Translations under genes and position numbers: made by a program
Notes under the pieces: generated by a model
Database searches by the model: none
What the model saw: the letters and a program-made list of their open reading frames with translations, nothing else
What the model was told of the DNA's origin: nothing
DNA from: Ditylenchus dipsaci
Lineage: Eukaryota; Nematoda; Chromadorea; Rhabditida; Anguinidae
Assembly (NCBI GenBank): GCA_004194705.1
Contig: SADC01001373.1
Coordinates: 106,011-170,010, forward strand
Direction: 5' to 3'
DNA: 64,000 bases
Shown: piece after piece, positions 35,365-45,900 of the stretch
Layout: every line of letters starts with the position of its first letter
How positions within the stretch are numbered: the first letter of the stretch is position 1

Positions 35365-35625
35365 TTGACCCTAGTAGCAAATACCACTCCCCCCCCCCCC
35401 CCCCCAACGATTTTCACTTTTTCAACTTAAGTAAAAAGTACTTGAATATATGTCCCAGACCCCGGGAAAAAGTGTGTAACACAGGTATTAGTCACCACTT
35501 CCGTACGCTGGCCTACCCCCAAGCCTAAGGGCTAAGACTTAACTTGTTGTTTCAAAGTGTACTTACATCGATTTTGAAAAAGTCAGATTTATGGGGGGGG
35601 AGGGTATATTCGCTACTAGCGCCTT
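35365..35625. mobile_element. MITE, TAGTAGCGAATACCCCCC family
   Basis: ACCCTAGTAGCAAATACCAC at the left and GTATATTCGCTACTAGCGCC at the right. The interior matches 22734-22975 nearly throughout, including CGTACGCTGGCCTACCCCCA. Confidence 0.85.
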
Positions 35626-36004
35626 TTTTTTTCATCATCGTTAAACAGTCGAGCCTTTAATTTGGATGCTTTTTTTCTGTTTCATCTCATTCATCTGGGT
35701 GGTGAGCAGATCAGAATGTGTTTTAGACCTTCCATCTACAAATAACACGAAAACCATCGGTTGTAATTTGTGTTGCTTCTGGCGCAGAATTTCATGCTGA
35801 ACACAATGGTAAAAGTCCCTTTCGCTCCAATCAGTAACGAAGTAGGTGAAAAAGGGTCCGGGATGTAACATATTATACATGGTCAAAATCCTGCTGTGTA
35901 CCTACAGTTTTTGAAGTGGTGCTCTATCATTGTCACAGTAGACCTAAGCTCATAATATGCTAAAATGAGCGCCAGGAGTTCAGCTTTCTTTTAAAACTAA
36001 AGGG

Positions 36005-36148
36005 GCAAGAGCAGCTTGTGCCAATTCAAATTGTGCCACCGCAAATTGTGCCAAAATCAGGAGCAATATTCGGCAAATATTTACCGAATATTGCTCTTGA
36101 TTTGGCACGATTTGCGGTGGCACAATTTGAATTGGCACAGGCTGCTCC
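36005..36148. mobile_element. Palindromic MITE
   Basis: GGCAAGAGCAGCTTGTGCCA and TGGCACAGGCTGCTCCTGCC close a ~140-bp hairpin. Inner arms are TTGTGCCACCGCAAATTGTG and its complement, and the centre is ATATTCGGCAAATATTTACCG. Confidence 0.88.
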
Positions 36149-36509
36149 TGCCCAACTAGGCACAGTCTATTTTTTTATTTAAAAAGTCAAAATAAATCAC
36201 CACTTAATTGTTATGGTAGAGATTTTCATAATGTCCTACTCTAACTTTCTACAAGCTATAACTTTGTGTTGAGATCATATCAAGCTGAAACATTTACTTA
36301 AAACGAATAAGCAAAATCTCACATTTTGTTATTACTAAATATAGCAAAATTTCACACCTACTTCCTCCCCTTTCTCCCTCATAAATGATTTGGTTTTTCG
36401 GTGACTGATGGGTAACGTGACCTCGTATTAGCAGTAAATCACCGCGGGCCGACTGGTAGTTCTGTACACAATTCCGAAGCTCTTTTTTATTGCCCAGGAG
36501 GGTCTGAAC

Positions 36510-36779
36510 CAGTGTTCTCAATAGTCAGAGGCAGAATGGAAAGTCAGAATGAAATTCAAAAATTCTGACAGTCAGAAAGCGCGGGAAATTTTTCTGACTG
36601 TCAGAAATGAGAGTCAGAAAAAAAATCGATCAGATCACGCTGTTTTTCCCTGTCTGATCGTCATTTCTGAGAGTCAGAAAGAGTCTGACAGTCAGAATAA
36701 TTTCCCGCGCTTTCTGACTGTCAGAATTTTTGAATTTCATTCTGACTTTCCATTCTGCCTCTGACTATTGAGAACACTG
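36510..36779. mobile_element. hAT MITE with 8-bp target duplication
   Basis: CAGTGTTCTCAATAGTCAGA and its complement TCTGACTATTGAGAACACTG are flanked by GTCTGAAC (36502-36509 and 36780-36787). The arms are ~110 bp of CTGACTGTCAGAAA motifs, and the centre is a GATCAGAT / ATCTGATC-type core. It lies just beside a tRNA-like segment. Confidence 0.93.
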
Positions 36780-36867
36780 GTCTGAACACATGGCTCTGAG
36801 GCTCAGCGGTATTTCTTCGAAATGTAATGGGAGGATTTTTTTTTGAAATATTAAACGTCCGGGACCC

Positions 36868-36946
36868 TTGCGGGATCGAACTTTCGACTGCGCCAATTGT
36901 TGTAACGTAAAAAGTGGGAAACTAACCCACTGCGCTACACGTGTAG
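36868..36946 (-). repeat. tRNA-derived SINE-like segment
   Basis: On the minus strand, TGTAGCGCAGTGGGTTAGTT (A-box) and AAAGTTCGATCCCGCAAGG (B-box). The middle is longer than in a tRNA. Confidence 0.6.
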
Positions 36947-36974
36947 ATCTTGTAAAAATAGTCGTAATTTGACC

Positions 36975-37115
36975 TATATTTAACAACTGTACTCTTGTGA
37001 GTCGCTCGGAATAACTCCAAAGAGTAGAGGGCGAGACGAAAGAGAAGTGTCCCGCGCGCATTTGAATTTGTCAAATTCTCATTTGCATCAACAAGTATGG
37101 TCTTTTAATGGCTCG
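36975..37115. mobile_element. Half copy of the 35022 MITE family
   Basis: ACTCCAAAGAGTAGAGGGCG, then AGAGAAGTGTCCCGCGCGCA and TTTGCATCAACAAGTATGGT. The order matches 28610-28735 in reverse. Confidence 0.65.
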
Positions 37116-37124
37116 TTATCGGAC

Positions 37125-37405
37125 TGCGACTTAGACTGAGACTAAGACTGAGTCTTAGACTGAAATTAAACTGTGTCGATAGAGTTCTTTTAAAATTTAA
37201 GAAATATACACAGAAAACGTTAGATGAATATGAGGGATGGTCGGTGGAGAGAAATAACATGTAAAGGAACGCTTTAAAGCTGTTTTCAGTCGTTAAAGAT
37301 ATAAATACTCAAGAATAATTGTCTAAGTCTCAGTCCATGAACACCTTAGACAGAGACTAAAAGGTGTTCATGAAGCCAAAAAAGTCTTAGTCGCAGTCCG
37401 TGAAC
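37125..37405. mobile_element. MITE with GGACTGCGACTTAGAC ends
   Basis: GGACTGCGACTTAGACTGAG at the left and GTCTTAGTCGCAGTCCG at the right. Internal TAAGACTGAGTCTTAGACTG repeats. Noncoding. Confidence 0.65.
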
Positions 37406-37880
37406 AAGCTATAAAAAATCGTGGCAGAATATGCAAAAATAATGTATAACTTGGAGCACAAAAATCCTATAACTTTTTCAGACTACAAAATCTTTAATTT
37501 TCACACTATATTCGTGTTCAGTGGCGTAGATTTGCATAAATAAACAGCTTTTGTATTTTCAAAAACACCCTCAGATTTTATGCTCCGCTCAAGGCAACAA
37601 ACCTTTGAATGGCAAAAATTAACATTTGAATAGCTCTTGTCTTAAGCGGATATTACTTTAGCATATTATGAGCTTAGGTCCACTGTGACAATGATAGAGC
37701 ACCACTTCAAAGACTGTAGGTACACAGCAGGATTTTGACCATGTATAATATGTTACATCCCGGACCCTTTTTCACCTACTTCGTTACTGATTGGAGCGAA
37801 AGGGACTTTTACCATTGTGTTCAGCATGAAATTCTGCGCCAGAAGCAACACAAATTACAACAGACGGTTTTCGTGTTAAA

Positions 37881-38494
37881 AAAATAAAAACCATTGTGCA
37901 CAGCGTGTAACAACTATTTTGAAATTTTCGTAAATTTATAAATTTTTAATTTTTTTGTAGGTCGTATCCCGAATTTTTTTTAATGCCAATCGATTTAAAA
38001 TTGAAAACCAAAATTTTTGGTACTAATTTGGTTTAGCCCCCCACCCCCATTTTTTGCTTTCGTGCCTCAAATTTTGGCGAAAATTTGTTTAAAACAACGT
38101 ATTTTTTTTCGCATTCGACATTTTGGTCGTGTTCTTGCTTATTGTGTGCTCCGAAATTTGAGGCACGAAAGCGAAAAATGGGAGTTAAGCCGAATTAGTA
38201 CTAATTTTTAAATATATAATTTGATAAGCTCACTTTTTAATCGGTCCCTCCTGTTCTTTGGGCCATCTCCAAATTAGGATCCAAATCACAGTGGGACCAT
38301 TCAAAAATCCTGTTTTTCAAATTATATACCACAAAGTTTTTGTGAAGAACTGAGTCGAACTGTGTTTACAGAATTCCAAAAAGTATGGCTACAACAAAAG
38401 TTTCCAAATTCGGGTATGAGTAAAATGTGCCATTTTACATTGTGCCAAAATTGACTGATGATTGGACTGAATTATTCAGTTAATTTAGGCACAA
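37881..38494. other. Noncoding with repeat fragments
   Basis: An inverted pair around 38030-38190 contains CCCCCATTTTTTGCTTTCGT and GCGAAAAATGGGAGT. Bases ~38290-38405 match the repeat at 57-215. No exon seen. Confidence 0.45.
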
Positions 38495-39435
38495 TCTCTA
38501 TATAGTATTTGGGACGGGGTGTGTGTCACACTTTTTACTTCAGAGGCAATATGAGTCGTAGAGGGAGAAATCATTTTTGTCGCCAACACCACCGTGTTCG
38601 GTGCAGGATCAAAATACCCAAAGACAAAATACCCAATTACAAAATACCCAAGGACAAAATACCAAAGACAAAATACCCAAATGCCCAAAATACAAGAGTG
38701 GTCTTTCTGTGGACTTTTGACGTCCTATTAATATTATAATGGCATTTGGTGCATATTATATGTTGTGTATATTATGATAATAGCATATAGTGCACATTAT
38801 CTACACAATATCCATATTGGGTATTTTGTCTTTGGGTATTTTGATTCTGCACCCCGTGCTTTCATTTAAAAAAAGATCGTCTGAAAAACGCGTTTTAAGA
38901 GGAACATATGCATACTTTTCTGAGCTACGTGAATGCCTCCTAACTACTAGGATGGGGCTCAAACCACGTGTAAATATCTTACAACCACCAGGATGGGGCC
39001 CAAACTACGTAGTTACGCCCAAACAGCCAGGACCACCAGTTAAGTGGTAAGGTAGAGTAGGTAGGTGGTCAGGTGGGGAGATTGGTGGTCAGCTAGGGTA
39101 GGTAAATGGCCAGTTAGGGTAGGTAGGTAGCCAGAGAGAAAAGTTAAGTGTCCAGGTAGAATCGACAGTCAAATTTCGATATAACATACACCCTGGGGAC
39201 CAGGTCGAAATAGGCGAGAGTAGGCTAGGGTAGGCGAGGAAAGGCGAGGAAAGGCGAGGATAGGCGAGGAAAGGCGAGGATAGGCAAGGTAGAGTGGATG
39301 GCTTAACAGCTAGGGTGGGTGATCTACCCTAACCATTAATGCACTCGAACGATTAATCTACACGAACTACTAATGTACATGAACCACTAATGTTCCCGAA
39401 CGGCATAGGCGCCGATAGGCGCCTGTAGACCCTAG
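38495..39435 (+). mobile_element. Helitron-like element, family B
   Basis: TCTCTATATAGTATTTGGGA after an A; the 3' end is GGCGCCGATAGGCGCC (hairpin) followed by TGTAGACCCTAG and a T. It carries a GATAGGCGAGGA minisatellite (~39195-39295) shortly before the 3' end. The left part holds GGTATTTTGTCTTTGG palindromic blocks and CAAAATACCCAAAGACA repeats. Non-autonomous. Confidence 0.8.
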
Positions 39436-39767
39436 TCTGGATTAATCTGGACAATCTAGACAAAACGACTTTTTTTGTTTTTTATAAACGCTCTTTTCTC
39501 TTTGCGTTACTTTATATTGGTCTAGAATTGCATCTGTCAGAGGTGGTTAACCAATCCAAGGCCGAAGAAACAAATTTGGGATGTGTTTTCGGGTCATTTA
39601 TAAATATTGTTATAGGCATAAAAATATAGTTTGGAAAAAGTCGTTTTTGTCGCACGAAAAATATTTTTAAAATCCGGTTTTGTCTTATTGCTGAAATGGC
39701 ATATCCTACTCTTGCCCCCAAACTGTTGTTATAAGTAGGTATTAGTGGGTAAACCCAAGAAACTAAC

Positions 39768-39914
39768 CTCAATACTTATCTGTGTTTTTTCTATCTTTAA
39801 AACATCGTTTTCTCGTTTGAATTCGTTCAACTCGCGGCTCTGAGTATGTAGCGATTCCAGGCTTCTCTGAAATTCTTCCTCCAATAACTGACAGCGATTC
39901 TCACTGGTAGCCAG
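39768..39914 (-). CDS. sas-6: sas-6 coiled-coil exon 6
   Basis: 49 codons, [20 protein letters not shown], then [20 protein letters not shown] and IEKTQISIE. Donor GAG|GTTAGT; the next exon is not found before the Helitron at 39435. Confidence 0.75.
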
Positions 39915-42900
39915 CTAAACAAAGAATATTTTGATGCTTAGAAAGCCAAAAAAACTTGTATACCCTCTTTTTGTAATGTTCAGAACTCGCCTTGCAAGAC
40001 CTAAGTTGAGCATCAACAGACTTGTACAGCCTGTGCAGTTTCTTTTTCTGTTGTAGACTTTTTTTCAACTGCTCTTGCAATTCTTCACATTCGCTATCAC
40101 ACTGATCTAGCTGAAAATAGTGGTCAATCTCCTATATAGTATTAGAGATTTTCTGTCTGTTTACTTTCGACGGCTTTGATTTTTTTTATGGTACTAGCCT
40201 TGTTCAGAAGTTAGCATTGGTAGTCTTGTTCAAGTACAAAAATGTTTTTACTTGTGTTTCGGCTAATTTTTCTAAATTTAAGCTGGCAACAAGAGAAGTG
40301 GAATAATGTTTGGGTTTTATTTTAAAAAGCTTATTTTTAAGGGGAGAATTTCAGAAAGGACTTTTTGCGCCGTCATTTATTGCTGTCATTTATTTAAGAT
40401 GGCGGTGTGTGCTCTTTGAAAAAATATCAGCAAAAAACCGAGCTAAGTTTATCGCCATTGAAATTTAAATTGGCGCGAAAATCAAAATTTTAATTTTTGA
40501 AGGAAACAGTTGGTATATACAGGGTTTCTCAAAAGTATTGGTTATTTTTCAAATTTTCTTGTGTAAGTAGCGCCTTGCCTGGCCGGTTAAAATGACAGTT
40601 TGCTATGGTTTTTTTTTCAAAAAATTTCATTCCTTTTTGAATAAACGTTCTTATTTCAGTTAAAAGTTTTTCTGACGTCCCCGAGCAACTAAAATTTTCT
40701 CAGGAATCCAAATAAAAAACCGAAATTTCAAAAAAAATGCTTGTGTGCTGAGATATGACCCAAAGTTAAAAGGTAGCATATCAGAACTCCAGCTTCAGGT
40801 CATATCTCAGCACAAAAGCATTTTTTGGATTTCTGCTTTTTTATTTGGATTTCTGAGAAAATTTTAGATAGTAGTAAACGCCAGAAAAACTTTTTTGTTA
40901 AAATTAGAACAAAATAAGAATATAAAAAAATTTGAAAAAAAAACCATAGCGAAGTGTCCTAGCCTCGCCGGGCCGATTTCCGATTGTTTTTGAAAACCTC
41001 TACAGAAGAAAGAGCTTAGAGAGTTTACACTCTTTACTGTAATGAATTCATATTGGGCACCAAAAAGACTATTTTCTATAAAACACATGGCCGAGGAGTG
41101 AATATAATCGATTAATAAAATTTAAGAAATTTCTCCAACTTTCTTTGAGTTTCTCCAAAATCTTAACTTTGAAATGTTTGTGATTGAGCTTGGTTGTGTA
41201 CGTAAATTTCAGAGGTCGGCAGCAAAGGGACTGCACTACATTGGGAACTTAGTTTATAAGCCGTCAAAAACGAGTCCCTAGTGGATGCTATGAACGAACT
41301 TTAAAAATAAGTTCCGAAAGTTTAGCGAAAAGATTGAATATCTTGCTTGTCAAATAGGTGTTGTGATAAATAAGTGTAAAATAATGTTTTTACACTGTTT
41401 AACACTCCGCCTCCCATGCGTAGTAATTGCCCGAATCGACTCAGAATTTCTCGCTGAACACGATAGTGCAAAAAATTTTGAAAAAAAAAATTGGTATGAG
41501 ATGGTGAAAATTCCTCCTGAAAGTAGGCTGTTTTTGGTCACCCTCAACCACCTAAAATTTTGACAAATTTAGATGCTAGTCACCAAAATTTCTATTTCAC
41601 CTAGGCGCAAAACCACCCAAAATTTCAACCTGGATCAGAGCTATCTATTGAGCCCAAACTTGCCTCAGAGTGATCATTTATTCACAGAAAATTTACGATT
41701 TTCCCTCAAAGATCCAGTTTCTGGATATCTTTTTTTGCGACATTATAAAAGCCAAAACTCTATTTGCGCATAATATTCGCATACTATCATATACTATCCG
41801 CGTATACGCATACATATCGTACGAAAAACTTGAAATTTCAAATTTTTTGAAGATTTTCTAAAATTTTTTACTTTTTTGATCCCTTTCAAAAAAAACAATT
41901 TTAACCAATATTAAAATACCGACTTTCCACATCCGGTCTTTTATTAATAAAATACCGGTATTAATGGTGGTATTAATACCATTGGCCAACCCTAGAATGT
42001 ACCCTTGAGCTGAGAATGTTGGCAACAAAATGGTATAAAAATTTCTTGGTTTAGTTCACAAAAACTTACATAGTTTGTTAGAAATGCGTCGCAGTTTTTT
42101 TAAGTTAAAAACTAGAAAAAAATCGAACGTGTTTCCAATAAAATATATAAGTTTTTGTGAACTAAACCATAAAGTTGGCCCTATCTTTTCTTTACTTTTG
42201 CATCATTCAATCGTGGGGTAACATGCTCAAAATTTTGGGGAAAAATAGCACACAATTTTTTTACAACCTGAGCTAACTATATAAAAACCCTAATCCTGAA
42301 TGTGAGATTTGAAAAACCAAAATTGCACTAAGATCGAAGCAAGGGAGGTCCGCCAGCAGTCGAGACTCCGAGCCAGTAAATGATACTTTGCATAAAACAA
42401 CAAACATCTTGCGCAAATTTCTCGTTGTCTTCAGTGAGTTTCTCCAGTTCCACTAGCTGGGTTTTGTAGTAAGCCCTCAATGACTAAATATTTTTTATGA
42501 AAATGGCAACTGGAGAAAGGAAATAGCACTAGTTCCAATTTAATACATACCCTTAAATTAGCCTCTTGGGTTTCCGCTTGTTCATAAGCGTGTTTGGCTT
42601 CAGCTGCCTTTTTCCTCACTTCACCCATCAACTAAACTAGGATCAGCTAACTAATCATACCAAACAAAAATGTAACCTCATCGTTTTCTTCGTGTAATTC
42701 CTCCATCATAGCAGCCGACCCTTTTTTGTGGAGTCTCTGTTCTTCGCACATTCTCTTGTGTTCCTAAAATATGATGATAGGATTAATTTTATTAGAAAGC
42801 ACTATAACTGGTGATGATCACTTAGGTCCAACTAGACCATTTAAATCTAAAAAGTGCACATATTAAATTAATCCAGCCAATTTTTTAAATGATTTTGTTT

Positions 42901-45900
42901 GAGAGTATAGAATCAAAATGTGTTACTTGTTCGGCTGACATCACACCTTGAATTTTTTCATTTTGCTGAATTTTTTGCCCAGTTAAATACATATTTTATT
43001 CACAAGCATACAACACAGCAATTTGTGACCACAAATAAAACATAATATCATATCCCAGATCATTCTCCAGACAAAATCGGAAACATAGCTTTGGAGCGGA
43101 GCGGTGTGTGCTACATTCTTTCTTGTGCCTTCTTTTGAACTTCTGATCGCAACAAATCGCTTAATAAATGTGCAAAAACAAAAAAAGGTGACGAGAAAGC
43201 AAGAGAGAGAAAAAAATGACAGCTCGAAAGCAGGAATAATTTAAAAATTTGAATTGAAAACACAAAAAATCAACAAAATGCAAAAATTGAAGGTGTGATG
43301 TCAGCCGAAGAAGTACTCAAAATGTACCTTGACTGGATTACTTTAATTAATGCATTTTTCATAGACCTATTTAGACGAAAATGCTCATCCTTGACTGTGA
43401 CTATTACTTACGATTTGAATATTTTCAAATTGCTTTTTAAGCACAGGGATTTCTTCGCATTGTTGCTGCAATACTCATAGGTTAGATTTGTTTGCACAAA
43501 ACACGGCTTTTCAAAACGTGAAAAAGGTGCATTTTAGATTTTTCGACGTGTTTGCATGGCGCAGTGGTTAAGTTTTCCGTCAAAAAATTTTACAGGGTAA
43601 CCTAAATTGGTCTCTGGTTTCGTTTTCGCCATGAGTTCTTATTTTGGTCATTCGTCGAGATTTTTTTATTATTTGATAGAAGAGAATCTAAAAATTTATC
43701 TCACACCTTATTTGTCACTTTCGGACCGAAACATCATTTTCTGATGACATTTTCAATTTAGACATGTGTGAACAAAAAATAAAACTTTCCGAACAAGATA
43801 ACTGACCAAAATTTTTGTTCAGTTGATTATTCAATTGCTATAAAAAGTTAAAGCTGAAACTGTAGTTAAAAATGATTTTTCGATTCAAAAGCGACCATTA
43901 GGGTGTCAAAAAAATTCTTATATTCTTCTCTACCGAGTAATCAGAAAAAATTTACAAATTACCAATAAATAAAAAGGTATGACCAAAACAAAACCAGAGA
44001 TGAATTTCGGCAACTTTGTGCATAGCAAAAAAGGTTATTTTTCTAAAAGTCAACACTTCAACCCCACCTCTGAACACTTTTGCTTTTTTAATTTTTGCAA
44101 ACTTTTTATTATTATCACGTTTGAAATAAAAAAGACTAGATACAAATAATAAATATCAGATTCTGTACTTTTCCTTGAAAATTTTGGAACTTATTGGGTT
44201 GGGGGAGGCGGGTTTTTCACTTATTTAAAAATAGTGTTTAAACGACTCCTAAGTAATTTTATATGCTTAAAACGATAAAAAAAGTTATTTTCTAACATTT
44301 TTCCACACAAAAAATGGTATTTTTGAAAAAAAAAATGTTTGACTTTTTGCCTTGGGGGACCAAGGCAAATCTTTATATACCGTATTTCCTCTAATAGGAG
44401 CACCCTCTCTAATAAGCGCACCCCCTAGCAGCAGATTGAAAAATAAGCGCACCCACTCTAATAAGCGCACCCCCTAATTTTTCGAAAATGGTGAAAACTG
44501 CAATTTAAAGAAAAAATTACAAACAAAAAAGCATAATTTGTATTCAAAATTATCTCAAAAAAAATTCTGTGTTGTTCACAAGCTTCGTCTGAGAAACAGT
44601 TACGTTTTTTGGAACGGTCCCAATGCTCCCTTGTACTCTTTCTTCTATTGTAATATTCAAATTACAGCATCAAATAGATCTCATCGCTAACTACGAGAGC
44701 GGATCTGAAGACGAGAATGAACAAGTCAAACGCCGAAAAAACTAAAGTCTTATACTGCCGAACTCAAGCTGAAGGTGGTCAAGCATGCGCAAGACTTCTC
44801 GAACCATATGGCGAGCGAAAAATTCGGAGTGGATTGCAAAAAAGGTGATAGAGTGGGTAATACAAGAATCAAAGCTCCATCGAATAAAGTAAATTTTTTT
44901 CACATTTTTATTTTTCTTTACCACCCTTATACCGGTATTTGATCCTGTCAGGAATCAGTCGCGAGCCGGGAAGCTGAAGAAGAGACTACAAGGAGGAGGC
45001 CGGCCGCTGATATTTGAAGATCTCGATATTCAGCTTACAGCTTGGTTCAGAGAGCGCCGATCAAAAAAGCTTTGCCTTTCGCATACAATCTTGCAGGATG
45101 AGGCAGTTCAAATGTTTAATGCAGAGGAGGACAGAGAGCTATTCAAGGTTTGGATTTTTTAAGATTTGGATTTTATAAAGTTTGGAGTTCAGGGAAGCAG
45201 AAGATGGCTCATGAAATTTTTGCAGCGTCACAACTTTCGACTACGTGTTCCAACGACTGTGTGTCAGAAGGCGCCGTCTGATTATGTCCAGAAGATTGTC
45301 GACTTTGATGTTTGATTGTTTGAGCTTTTATGGGTAACACTATAGAATCCCCCCCTCCCAGCTAGCGAAAAATTTACTTTTCCTGAAGGGGAAAGGACCC
45401 GTCCCATTTTGATTCTCGTGCTCTGAATAGGCACGAAAACACTTTGGTTTCTGAAAAATCGAAAAAAAAATTTTTCGATTTGCCTTGGTCCCCCAAGGTG
45501 AAAAATTTAAGAAAATTCAAAAAAAAAATTTTTTGAATTCCCGCCAAAACATTTTTAAAGGGAATTAGGGCTGTATTGGGAGGGGAAGGGAATTAAAGAG
45601 GCCACTTTCATGTCAAAATTATAAAAAAGTGAATTCTGGACTATTTCGGATGTCCTGCCATGTTTTCAACTGGGCCGTTGCAAAAAGAGACTCTATATGC
45701 ATTTTATGGTCAAGAGTACTTCTCGGAATCATGTCTAAGGTAAGTGAGTGCGCGCATCTCTAACTCTCAAGCCCCCTGCGCCCCCTTCGGGGGTGCAGGG
45801 GCTTGGAGTTGAGATGCACACACCCACATACTTTAGACACAAATCACTCGAAAGTGACTCTGGATGCATGAAAAAGCATGCATACCAGAGTTTATTTATG

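Larger units (their letters stand above)
35641..37880. mobile_element. Inverted-repeat element with a coding-like sequence in both arms
   Basis: The left arm (~35735-35990, minus strand) and right arm (~37660-37875, plus strand) carry the same sequence in opposite orientation, e.g. CTGTGACAATGATAGAGCAC and CATGTAATATG-like flanks. Each arm encodes a frame with LHPGPFFTYFVTDWSERDFY and then HCVQHEILRQKQHKLQ. The left copy is open for 81 codons (35641-35886); the right one breaks after QQTVFVL. I do not recognise the family. Its conservation between the arms shows only that the arms are young. Several MITEs lie between them. Confidence 0.55.
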
